Assembly: GCA_029432775.1 (NCBI GenBank)
Contig: JAROAZ010000010.1
Span: forward strand, 141,306 to 205,305
From: Pontiellaceae bacterium B12227
GTDB taxonomy: Bacteria; Verrucomicrobiota; Kiritimatiellia; Kiritimatiellales; Pontiellaceae
DNA: 64,000 nucleotides
Direction: 5' to 3'
In this document: piece by piece, positions 1 to 8,380 of the stretch
How the letters are laid out: each line of letters opens with the position of its first letter
Numbering within the stretch: the stretch's first letter is position 1
Notes under the pieces: model-generated
What the model was told of the DNA's origin: nothing
Seen by the model: the letters and a program-made list of their open reading frames with translations, nothing else
The model's database searches: none
Position numbers and translations under genes: made by a program

Positions 1-489
1 ACAGACCGCCCACTGCGCATCGACCTGCTCAACCGGTTTATCGGAAAACAGCTGCGGGGTTTTGTACAACCGTATCCGCGGATGGTCGGCCGCCGCAATC
101 TCTGCTTCGGCATTGTCGGCGCCGCGCAGCGGCATCTGCATATTGGATTGGCCGGAGCAGAACCAAACCTCTCCAACGAGGACGTCGGAGAATTCCCGAT
201 TGATGATTTCCAATTGATGTTTGGAGGAAATTCTCAATATCCGCGATCCGGCAGAAGCCGCCAGCGGATCGAGATCGACGCGCCATTTCCCATCTGTTCC
301 GACCGTTGTGGTTTTCGTTTGCGCGGCAAATTCAACCGTCACCGACGAACCGGGTTCCGCGGTTCCCCAGACCGGAACGGGCCGCTCGCGCTGTAGGACC
401 ATGTGGTCCGAAAAAACCGACGGCAGCTCCAGCGAGCCGCCAAACACGGCAATCGGGATCAGAGGCCATATAACAGAACTTATTTTCAC
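1..489 (-). CDS. Sialate O-acetylesterase-type SGNH esterase, 5' part (runs off window)
   Basis: The first 163 codons of a gene that continues past the left edge. The protein opens with a short hydrophobic stretch ending in a beta-strand domain (MVLQRERPVPVWG at about residues 30-42). It then shows GEVWFCSGQSNMQMPL, the block I hallmark of 9-O-acetylesterases, whose serine in GQSN is the catalytic nucleophile. The family removes acetyl esters from glycans, usually outside the cytoplasm. The start is a GTG at 489 with AAAAGGG about 6 nt upstream; an in-frame GTG at 495 is less well placed. It begins 12 nt after the stop of the GH5-like gene at 502, so the two are probably co-transcribed. The family call is firm; the substrate is unknown and need not be sialic acid. 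Confidence 0.88.
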   Translation of the reverse strand, partial: MKISSVIWPLIPIAVFGGSLELPSVFSDHMVLQRERPVPVWGTAEPGSSVTVEFAAQTKTTTVGTDGKWRVDLDPLAASAGSRILRISSKHQLEIINREFSDVLVGEVWFCSGQSNMQMPLRGADNAEAEIAAADHPRIRLYKTPQLFSDKPVEQVDAQWAVC

Positions 490-501
490 GCACACCCTTT
501 T

Positions 502-2511
502 CTACGGAAGCTTTTGAATATGGACTTCATCGAAAACCGCCCGGGTTTTAAATGAAACGACTCCGCAATAGCCTGATGCGTATGAGGTTCTGACCACATC
601 GGTCATCTTGCGATTATTGACATAAATAGAAATCGTATCGCCCACAACAGTCACTTTGAGGGTGATTTGTGTATCGAGCGGACGGAACGGCATCATCACG
701 GCGGCCTCGGTGGTCAAGGTGGAGGCATCAAACAGGCGTACCTCGCCGCCGCGATGGATAAATACGGTATAGCCACTGTCAAACGGCCCGTCGCCCGGAT
801 TGGTTTTGCGGAACTGCACGCCAGCCCAGTTTTGGTTGGCCCGCAGAATAATATCCGTTTCCATGCTGAAATTGGTCACAACCAGACCGTCAATCGTGCC
901 GAACCGGGCGGCGGCCGTGTCGCCCTGATACAGTGCTTCATCGCCCGTCAACACCGTCCAGTCCCCGCCGCCCGACAGCGTCCAGCCGGCGGAATCCCCG
1001 TCGCTGAAGGTGTCGGAAAAATCAGGTTCCTCCAGCGGCCAGTCCAGCAGCGAGGGGCTCAACTTTGAATAGATCTGCTTATACGGCTCAATGGCGGTGA
1101 TCACATCCTCGTCAAAGCCTAGGTTTTCATAGGCGAAGAACAAAACACTACGGAATCCGCGATCCAGCAGCAGCTGGCGCTGCTCATGCATATCGATCGA
1201 GACCAGTGAGGGGGAAACGCCTAAATAGCAACTGGATGCCGGATAGTAGTCGGGATCGTTTCGCTGCGCGCCGAACTCAAAGGCGACCAGCGCCTTGTCG
1301 GTCACCGTGTCCAGCTGGCAATCATCGATCATCGAGGCCAACAGACGCCCTTCCGCTCCAACGTCCCGCCAGGGATAGACATGCACATCGACCAGATCCA
1401 AGCCCGGCGCCCCGGAATTAAAGAGCGGCGCAGCCAGCGCAGGATGATTGTTGTAGTAGTCGGAGGCCATGCGGATTCCATTGGTGGTGTAAAGCCCGGG
1501 AGACTGCCCGATATCCCCCTGATACAAACCAACCGTCACCCCCGTCAGCGCATCGGGGTCCACACTTTTTATGGCCTGTCCAACCTGATCCGCCCAGTAA
1601 ACCACGCCGTCATTGAACAGCCCCTGGCGGTCGGCATCCGAACTCATGTCATAAGATTGCCCGTTCGGCCCGTCAACAAAACCGGTTGTTTTTGTAAACG
1701 GCTGATAGTTCGCCTGTGCCCGCACCTCGCCGCACATCAGGTTGCAGAGAATATTTGATAACAAGCCCTCATCCTTTTCTTTAATATAGCCAAGAATGCA
1801 GCGCCAGCCCTCCATACGGGTCTGCAGCTGCGCCTCTGTACCCCAGACGATATTGCGCTCAGCATAATCAGGATTGAACGCATACTGATCACGAATCGCA
1901 TAATAATAGGCGGTCGGCGGCGTATTGTTCAGAACAGGAACCACATAGATACCGTGCCGGCCGGCGCGCGCCATAAAATCAATGAAATTATCCATATACA
2001 CCGGGTCCACCCCGCTGACTGAATTATCCGCCCTGCCTCCAAATCCGGTTGGCATCACCACCCCGGCCATATTGGTTGAAGCAACATCATTGGAAAAGAA
2101 CACCCGGATGGAGTTATAGCCGAAACGCTCCATGTCGGTCAGCACCTCCTCCCAACGGTTGGTATCGTAGAACTCGGGCGTAAACAGTGAGTGCTTACTT
2201 CCCAGATAATCTTCATCCTGTGCCGAATTCGTATGGCTGAATCCGATCGGAAAAAACTCTTCCCCGGTCTCTGTGTTGCACAGAATCGCGCGACCGACCG
2301 CGTTGGTGGTCAGGCCGATTCTGGGCAGATAAGCATCCTCATACCCCGTCGGATCACTCATCTTCAGCAGAAAAATAAATGATAACATTCCAACCGGCGC
2401 CCCGCGCCCGCTGCCAAACAACCGGCGCCCCGCAGCCCGGACCCTCAACTTCCACCTATACAGAAACATTCCAACGCCCCCGACCCTCTCCCGCATCCCA
2501 CCAAGACTCAT
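502..2511 (-). CDS. GH5-like (GH-A clan) hydrolase with C-terminal ConA/LamG-like domain
   Basis: A 669-residue protein. About residues 60-450 form a TIM-barrel hydrolase of GH-A clan type: a typical barrel strand (GIYVVPVLNN), a probable acid/base glutamate in NLMCGEVRA, a HVYPW strand and a probable nucleophile in ALVAFEFGA. About residues 480-665 form a jelly-roll resembling the LamG/3-keto-disaccharide-hydrolase type (FSDTFSDGD through FDEVHIQKLP), likely carbohydrate binding. The start at 2511 was chosen because AGGAGG lies 7 nt upstream. The reading frame is open to 2583, and an internal ATG at the MLSFIFLL segment is an alternative. The N-terminus is unusually basic and is not a clean signal peptide, so localisation is uncertain. 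It is followed 12 nt later by the esterase gene. The specific activity cannot be read from sequence. Confidence 0.75.
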   Translation of the reverse strand: MSLGGMRERVGGVGMFLYRWKLRVRAAGRRLFGSGRGAPVGMLSFIFLLKMSDPTGYEDAYLPRIGLTTNAVGRAILCNTETGEEFFPIGFSHTNSAQDEDYLGSKHSLFTPEFYDTNRWEEVLTDMERFGYNSIRVFFSNDVASTNMAGVVMPTGFGGRADNSVSGVDPVYMDNFIDFMARAGRHGIYVVPVLNNTPPTAYYYAIRDQYAFNPDYAERNIVWGTEAQLQTRMEGWRCILGYIKEKDEGLLSNILCNLMCGEVRAQANYQPFTKTTGFVDGPNGQSYDMSSDADRQGLFNDGVVYWADQVGQAIKSVDPDALTGVTVGLYQGDIGQSPGLYTTNGIRMASDYYNNHPALAAPLFNSGAPGLDLVDVHVYPWRDVGAEGRLLASMIDDCQLDTVTDKALVAFEFGAQRNDPDYYPASSCYLGVSPSLVSIDMHEQRQLLLDRGFRSVLFFAYENLGFDEDVITAIEPYKQIYSKLSPSLLDWPLEEPDFSDTFSDGDSAGWTLSGGGDWTVLTGDEALYQGDTAAARFGTIDGLVVTNFSMETDIILRANQNWAGVQFRKTNPGDGPFDSGYTVFIHRGGEVRLFDASTLTTEAAVMMPFRPLDTQITLKVTVVGDTISIYVNNRKMTDVVRTSYASGYCGVVSFKTRAVFDEVHIQKLP

Positions 2512-2904
2512 CTCCACGCCTCCTGATCGTCGACGGCTTGCGACCGCTCCCGGCCCGGATACAAGGCAAATAACGCAGGCCACTCATTATCAGCAGCAGT
2601 GGAAATACCCTGAATCCCGCAGCGAAAGGCACCTCCCCTCGACAAGACCCGCCCGATCCGACAAATATATTCGTATGTCTCACATTCATATTGTTTGCTT
2701 TTATTTCATTATCGAACATTTAATGTCAATGTCATTTGCAACAATCCGAAGAAGTAAGTTGGCTTTTATACCGATATTTACTTTACATATAATACATAAC
2801 ATACCGATATCATCACATCTCCCACATCCCTCTAGTTCGATTATTATCAATTTAAGAACAGTTATAATTTGATATCTTCCATTCGATATCTTAACTTCTC
2901 GCTT
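2512..2904. promoter_or_regulatory. Divergent intergenic region between GH5-like gene and GntR/LacI-type regulator
   Basis: AT-rich, with no credible ORF. It must carry promoters for the leftward hydrolase gene and the rightward regulator gene. It contains a 10-bp direct repeat ATACCGATAT at 2768-2777 and 2801-2810 (33 bp apart, about three helical turns). Two GATATC hexamers lie at 2871-2876 and 2885-2890, just before the regulator start. These are plausible operators for the adjacent regulator. That is inference from position and repetition only. Confidence 0.45.
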
Positions 2905-4020
2905 ATGAAAAGTCTGCCTGAAAAAATCGCTGCAAACATAACCCAGGAAATCATCACTGGAAACCGCCTGTCGAAAGGCGATCGGCTCCCTACCTTCCGG
3001 GAAATTCAGAAACTGTTCGAGGTCTCGACCTCGACCATCAATCAGGCATTTTCCATCCTCGAAAAAGAAGGGTTTGTGGAGTTAAGACGCGGCAGTGGAT
3101 GCTTTGTCAAACGCATCCCCGAAACCAGAAAGCGCCTCGCCTCCAGCCCCGCGCAGATCTGTGCTATTTTCCCGAATTTCTCCACACACTCTTCCGCCTT
3201 TCACATCTACCAGGGGATCGAAAAGGCAGCACAACAATATGGCTATAGTGTAACCATCAACAGCAACACGTCCTACGAGCAGGAAAAAGAACAGGTATTG
3301 GGACAAATCAAGGCCGACGGGGGCGCAACCATCCTCTATCCGATGCCCCGGACGGTGAAACAGTTCCGCACCGACTACCTCAAGCCCCTCCCACCGGACA
3401 GCCCCCTGATTCTGCTGGATATCTGCTATCCGGAACAAAACAGAACCTCGGTTGTCTTTGACAACTACCAGGCCGGCTACGAAATTACCCGGCGGCTCAT
3501 TCAGGAAGGGCATTCCAGAATTGTCTTCAAGCGCCTGAAAAGCCGCGACCGGGAATTCTACCACCGCTCCAACGATGACCGCTTCAAGGGCTACATGGCC
3601 GCACTGAAACGAGCCGGACTTCCCGTATTCCCGGAACTTTACTGGAGCGAGCAGTTCACCACTGACACCCGGTCCCCGAATCCCCAATTCAGTCAGGAGT
3701 TTCTCAAGGAGTGGGCGAATACACCGAAATCATCGCGCCCAACTGCCGTTATCACACTGGAAGACATGCATGCAGCCACGCTGATTAACACAGCCATAAA
3801 AATGGGTATCGAAGTGCCGAACGACCTCAGAATCATCGGGTTCGACAACCTGCAAACCGCACAGGCCATGACTCCCGCCCCCTTCCCGACAACCGCACCG
3901 GACTTTCACCAAATGGGATCCCTTGCCGTTTCAATCATGGATCGCATCCTCAACGAAGGCCCGCAGACCGCCGTTCAGTACATGCTTCCAGTTCCGCTGA
4001 AATGGACTCCGGCCCCCTGA
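2905..4020 (+). CDS. GntR-type HTH / LacI-type ligand-binding transcriptional regulator
   Basis: A 371-residue DNA-binding regulator. Residues 1-70 are a GntR winged helix (MKSLPEKIAANIT, then GDRLPTFREIQKLFEVS, then LRRGSGCFVKR). Residues about 85-365 are a periplasmic-binding-protein-like sensor domain of LacI/GalR type (AGYEITRRLIQEGHSRIVF; DLRIIGFDNLQTA). Such hybrids respond to sugars and control neighbouring catabolic genes. The start is the ATG at 2905; an upstream in-frame TTG at 2869 is less likely. It leads a plus-strand unit whose next gene starts at its stop codon, so it probably controls the GPH symporter, GH106-like enzyme and sulfatase, and perhaps the divergent hydrolase. The effector is unknown. 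Confidence 0.9.
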   Translation: MKSLPEKIAANITQEIITGNRLSKGDRLPTFREIQKLFEVSTSTINQAFSILEKEGFVELRRGSGCFVKRIPETRKRLASSPAQICAIFPNFSTHSSAFHIYQGIEKAAQQYGYSVTINSNTSYEQEKEQVLGQIKADGGATILYPMPRTVKQFRTDYLKPLPPDSPLILLDICYPEQNRTSVVFDNYQAGYEITRRLIQEGHSRIVFKRLKSRDREFYHRSNDDRFKGYMAALKRAGLPVFPELYWSEQFTTDTRSPNPQFSQEFLKEWANTPKSSRPTAVITLEDMHAATLINTAIKMGIEVPNDLRIIGFDNLQTAQAMTPAPFPTTAPDFHQMGSLAVSIMDRILNEGPQTAVQYMLPVPLKWTPAP

Positions 4021-4028
4021 AAACTTCC

Positions 4029-5426
4029 ATGAAAAACCGGCCGATCGCATCCAGTTCCAATAGCTCCCTGCCGCGCTACCAGAAACTCGCATGGGGAGCT
4101 GGCGGACTGACCAACGACCTGATCAATGCCATCGGCGTTCTAGCCATCCCGATCTACGCTATTGCCATGGGAGTGAACCCGGCCTGGATCGGATTGGCCC
4201 TGGCCGTCCCGCGTATCTGGGATGCCTTCACGGATCCGCTCATGGGCCACATTTCGGATAACTTCCGAAGTCGATGGGGCCGCCGACGCCCCCTGATCCT
4301 GCTGGGATCCGTCCTGCTAGGTATCACGTTCCCCCTGTTGTGGCTTCCCTCTCCGGCCTGGGGCCCCGCACTCAAAACGGCCTGGTTCCTCATCATGCTG
4401 ATCGCGTTCTATACCGCCTTCACCATCTGGAGCGTACCCTGGAACGCACTCGGGTTTGAGCTGACATCCGACTACAACGAACGCACCCGCGTCCAAGCCT
4501 GGCGGGCCGCCATTGCCACACTGGCCGGCTGGATTGTGCCCTGGGCCTACAAACTCTGTTTCATCTTTAATAAAGACGAAATCATAGGTGCACGCTATGT
4601 CGGCCTGCTCATCGGCCTGATCCTCGCATCAACCGGCATCCTGTCCGCCCTGTTCTGTAAAGAACAGGACCGGGCTCAGAAGCAGGAAAAAATCAAGCTG
4701 GGTCCGGCCTTCGCCTGCACCCTGAAAAACAAACCCTTCCAGCTCATCTGCGCCGGTGTGGCGCTTTTCATCGCAGGCGTTTTTCTGGTTCAGCCGATGG
4801 CACTGTATGTCAATATCTACCATGTCTTCGACGGCAGCCGCGAAGCCGCCTCCACCATCAGCGGCATGGGCGGCATGAGCGGTGCCATCATGGCCCTGCT
4901 GGCCGTTCCGCTCATCTCTTTCATCGCCACCCGCTGGGGCAAAAAAAAGACGCTCATTCTCGGAATGGCCATCGCCGCCGCCGGCTACCTTTCCCAGGGG
5001 TTCACCTACAACCCCGCCAACCCCTACCTCGAAATCATCTCCTTCTGCACCATCGCCCCGGGCGTCGCTTTTATCTGGATCATCCTGCCCTCCATGCTGG
5101 CCGACATTTGCGATGTCGACGAGCTCCAGACCGGGCTCCGCCGTGAGGGCATGTATGGCGCCGTCTACGGTTGGCTGCTGAAAATCGGCGTCACCATCGG
5201 CCTGTCACTCAGCGGTTTCGTTCTCACCATCGCCGGCATCGTTCCCTCTCAGGAAATCCAGTCCCCCGAGGCCATCCGCACACTGCGCATCCTCTTTTCG
5301 CTGGTGCCCTTCACCTTCACCCTGGCCGCCGCCCTGCTCATGGCGCGCTACCCGCTCACAGAAGAACGGGTCAACGAACTCAAACAACAACTTCAAAACA
5401 AACATGACGCTGAAACAACAATTTAG
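4029..5426 (+). CDS. GPH-family sugar:cation symporter (MFS)
   Basis: An integral membrane protein of about 465 residues with about 12 hydrophobic segments. Family motifs are clear: AVPRIWDAFTDPLMGHISD followed by FRSRWGRRRP in the first cytoplasmic loop region, and FTIWSVPWNAL after the fourth segment. The glycoside-pentoside-hexuronide family imports glycosides and oligosaccharides with Na+ or H+. ATG at 4029 is chosen; an in-frame ATG at 4002 would overlap the regulator stop by 19 nt. The next gene overlaps the 3' end by 23 nt, so transporter and cytoplasmic hydrolase are likely translated together. This suggests uptake of the oligosaccharide cleaved by the GH106-like enzyme. Confidence 0.92.
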   Translation: MKNRPIASSSNSSLPRYQKLAWGAGGLTNDLINAIGVLAIPIYAIAMGVNPAWIGLALAVPRIWDAFTDPLMGHISDNFRSRWGRRRPLILLGSVLLGITFPLLWLPSPAWGPALKTAWFLIMLIAFYTAFTIWSVPWNALGFELTSDYNERTRVQAWRAAIATLAGWIVPWAYKLCFIFNKDEIIGARYVGLLIGLILASTGILSALFCKEQDRAQKQEKIKLGPAFACTLKNKPFQLICAGVALFIAGVFLVQPMALYVNIYHVFDGSREAASTISGMGGMSGAIMALLAVPLISFIATRWGKKKTLILGMAIAAAGYLSQGFTYNPANPYLEIISFCTIAPGVAFIWIILPSMLADICDVDELQTGLRREGMYGAVYGWLLKIGVTIGLSLSGFVLTIAGIVPSQEIQSPEAIRTLRILFSLVPFTFTLAAALLMARYPLTEERVNELKQQLQNKHDAETTI

Positions 5427-8352
5427 AACCCCCGGCATCGAATGGCGCGGCAAGCCGTTCTGGAGCTGGAACGGCAAGCTGGAAAAGAATGAATTGCTCC
5501 AGCAGATCGACGTGCTCAAAGAGATGGGCATGGGCGGGTTTTTCATGCACTCGCGCACCGGTCTCGAAACCGAATACCTAGGCGAAGAATGGTTTGAGCT
5601 CATCAACACCTGTGCCGACTACGCCGAGTCGATCGGACTCGAAGCCTGGCTCTACGACGAAGACCGCTGGCCCTCCGGCCTTGCCGGCGGCATCGTTTCC
5701 CGACACCCGGAATTCCGCCAGAAAGCCATTCTGATGGAAATCGATCCGGAAGAACCTCGCGAAAATACCGTCGCAGAGTTTTCCTGCGAACTGGACGGAA
5801 CCGTCTGCACACAGCTCGGCACCGGCACCTCCCTGTTGCGCTTTTCCATCATCGAACAGGGCACCAGCGGCTTCTATAACGGCTACACCTACATCGACAC
5901 CATGAACCGCGATGCCACGGAAGCCTTCCTGGCCTCCACTCACGAAAAATACGCCGCACACTGCGGCGACCGCCTCGGAAAATCCATCAAAGGCATTTTT
6001 ACTGACGAGCCGCACCGCGGCGCGCTGCTCGACGGCTTTTCCATGTACATGGAAAACGGCGAACAAACCGCCCCCTACACCCCGGCCCTTTTCGACGAAT
6101 TCCAAAACCGTTTCGGCTATGATCTCAAAGAAAAACTGCCCGAACTCTTTCTGCAGGTGGACGGCAGACGCATTTCGCAGGTCAAATGGCACTATGTCGA
6201 ACTGCTCCAGCAGTTGTTCATCGAAAACTTTGCCGTTCCCTGCAACGCATGGTGCACGGAACACAACCTGATCCTCACCGGACACGTCCTGCACGAGGAC
6301 AACCTGACCGCCCAGACCGCGATGAGCGGATCGGTCATGCGCTACTATGAACATATGGCCGCGCCCGGCGTCGATGTGCTATCCGAAGGCAACCGCAACT
6401 ACTGGATCGTCAAACAGCTCAGCTCCGCTGCGCGCCAAACCGGCAAAACGCAGCTGCTATCCGAGCTCTACGGCTGCACCGGCTGGCAAATGGATTTCGC
6501 CGGGCACAAAGCCGTCGGCGACTGGCAGGCCCTGCTCGGCATCAACCTGCGCTGTCATCACCTCTCCTGGTACACCATGCGCGGCGAAGCCAAGCGCGAC
6601 TACCCCGCCAGCATTCTGCACCAGTCCGCCTGGCACAAAGAATATCAGCACGTCGAAGACTACTTCGCCCGCTTCGGTCTCATGATGGCTCAAGGCGAAC
6701 CCGTTTGCGACCTGCTGGTCATCAACCCCGTCGAAAGCGTCTGGGCACAGGTCTATACCGGCTGGTCCAAAGGACTCAACCTGCAGGACAAACACATCCA
6801 AACCCTGGAAAAGAGCTACCAGACTCTCTTCACCTGGCTGCTCGAAAGCCAGATCGACTTCGACTACGGCGACGAAGAGATGCTCTCCCGCCTAGGCCAC
6901 GTGGAAAATGGCATCCTGAAGGTGGGATGCGCAGCCTACAACACCGTCCTGGTTTCCGGAATGGAAACCATCCGTGCGTCCACACTGGCACTGCTGAAAC
7001 GTTTTTCAGAGGCCGGGGGTCGGGTTGTGTTTGCTGGTTCGCCTCCCGCATTCATTGATGCTGAAGAAAATGATTCGGCGATCCTGTTCGCGGAAAACTC
7101 CACGTTCATTCCGTTCAAAAAAAAGGAGATCCTGAATGTTGTTCCTGAGCCGCAGGCAACCGTTGATGCTCCCGACATATTCGGGTTGCTGCGAAAAACG
7201 GATGACGGCCTGATCTTCGCCGCGCTCAATGTCGATCGAGACGAACGGCGGGAGACCGCCGCAGTGCGCATTAAAACCGATCTTCCGATTGCGGAGTGGA
7301 ACTGCGAAACCGGCAGGCAAACATCCGTTGAAACCTCATACTCCAAGGGATGGCAGACTTTCAATACGGACTTCCCGAAGGGGGGAAACAAACTCTATAT
7401 CGCCAGCAGGAATTTCCAAGCATTGGAAAAAAGCGAAGGCGACTCCTTCAAAAAGTTCCACCCCCTGGAAGATTCCGGCCCGCTGGACTATACCCTTTCC
7501 GAACCCAACCTCTGCGTGCTCGACTTTGCCGAATATAAAATCGACGGCGACGACTGGAAACCGGAAGCCGACGTGCTGAAAATCGACCGGCTGATCCGCG
7601 AAGAGCACGGTATTCTGCGCCGCGGCGGCGAAATGCTCCAACCCTGGTTCACCGCGCAGCATGCAGTTAAACAACTGTGCGATGTCGAGCTGCGCTACAC
7701 CTTCGAAATCGACACCGTTCCAGACCAAATCGACCTCGTCATCGAGGAACCCGAAAACTTCACCGTTGAATTCAACGGCCGACCGCTCGACCTGAATGTT
7801 TCCGAACCCTGGATCGATATCGCCTTCCACCGCATCCGCCTTCCGCAGGATCTTCCAATCATTGGAAAAAACGAAATCACGCTGAAAACCCGCTACAAAG
7901 AAAACAGCAATCTGGAAGCGGTTTATCTGCTCGGCGACTTCGGCGTACAGCTCGACGGAACCGTCCGGAAGATTATTCCAAAGGTTGGAAAAATCCGAAT
8001 CGGCGACCTTTGCACTCAGGGCTTCCCCTTCTATTCCGGTGCAATCACCTACCGCATTCCGCTTCCCGCCGGTGCCAAAACAATCCGCTTGCCGGACTTC
8101 GGTGGTGCCTACGCCAAAGTCGGTGGAAAAGTGCTCGGATGGGATCCCTACGAAGCGGAAGTTTCCGGTGAATCGGTGGATGTGGAAATCGTCCTGACCC
8201 GCCGGAACACCTTCGGCCCGCTGCACGACGCAGTTCCCGACCGCATCCACAACGGCCCGGACCACTGGCTCACCGAAGGCCCCGAGTTCAGCCGCAATCC
8301 GGTTCTGATCCCCTCCGGCCTGCTCGCGCCACCGCTGTTCAGCACCGAGTGA
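5404..8352 (+). CDS. GH106-like glycoside hydrolase (putative alpha-L-rhamnosidase), cytoplasmic
   Basis: A 982-residue enzyme. The N-terminal barrel carries motifs seen in GH106 and related proteins: KPFWSWNGKL, GGFFMHSRTGL, LYDEDRWPSGLAGG (residues about 10-100), HVLHEDNL, and a probable catalytic glutamate in LLSELYGCTGWQMDF. The C-terminal third is a beta-rich region of galactose-binding-like modules. There is no signal peptide, so it should work inside the cell on material imported by the GPH symporter whose gene overlaps its start. A sulfatase gene follows 28 nt downstream. Characterised GH106 members remove alpha-L-rhamnose. The family assignment is by motif only, and a related unclassified family is possible. 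The 3' half of the gene carries four copies of the TTCCA-N5-TGGAA palindrome. Confidence 0.72.
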   Translation: MTLKQQFRTPGIEWRGKPFWSWNGKLEKNELLQQIDVLKEMGMGGFFMHSRTGLETEYLGEEWFELINTCADYAESIGLEAWLYDEDRWPSGLAGGIVSRHPEFRQKAILMEIDPEEPRENTVAEFSCELDGTVCTQLGTGTSLLRFSIIEQGTSGFYNGYTYIDTMNRDATEAFLASTHEKYAAHCGDRLGKSIKGIFTDEPHRGALLDGFSMYMENGEQTAPYTPALFDEFQNRFGYDLKEKLPELFLQVDGRRISQVKWHYVELLQQLFIENFAVPCNAWCTEHNLILTGHVLHEDNLTAQTAMSGSVMRYYEHMAAPGVDVLSEGNRNYWIVKQLSSAARQTGKTQLLSELYGCTGWQMDFAGHKAVGDWQALLGINLRCHHLSWYTMRGEAKRDYPASILHQSAWHKEYQHVEDYFARFGLMMAQGEPVCDLLVINPVESVWAQVYTGWSKGLNLQDKHIQTLEKSYQTLFTWLLESQIDFDYGDEEMLSRLGHVENGILKVGCAAYNTVLVSGMETIRASTLALLKRFSEAGGRVVFAGSPPAFIDAEENDSAILFAENSTFIPFKKKEILNVVPEPQATVDAPDIFGLLRKTDDGLIFAALNVDRDERRETAAVRIKTDLPIAEWNCETGRQTSVETSYSKGWQTFNTDFPKGGNKLYIASRNFQALEKSEGDSFKKFHPLEDSGPLDYTLSEPNLCVLDFAEYKIDGDDWKPEADVLKIDRLIREEHGILRRGGEMLQPWFTAQHAVKQLCDVELRYTFEIDTVPDQIDLVIEEPENFTVEFNGRPLDLNVSEPWIDIAFHRIRLPQDLPIIGKNEITLKTRYKENSNLEAVYLLGDFGVQLDGTVRKIIPKVGKIRIGDLCTQGFPFYSGAITYRIPLPAGAKTIRLPDFGGAYAKVGGKVLGWDPYEAEVSGESVDVEIVLTRRNTFGPLHDAVPDRIHNGPDHWLTEGPEFSRNPVLIPSGLLAPPLFSTE
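7414..7990. repeat. Cluster of four TTCCA-N5-TGGAA palindromes
   Basis: Perfect copies at 7414-7428, 7456-7470, 7853-7867 and 7976-7990, all inside the GH106-like gene. The first two sit in codon phase 0 and the last two in phase 1, so the repeat is not explained by one peptide motif. Related variants in the same gene are an N6 version at 6039-6054 and a one-mismatch version at 6796-6810. Confidence 0.8.
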
Positions 8353-8380
8353 ACCGGATTCTTTACGAAAGGAGAAACCA

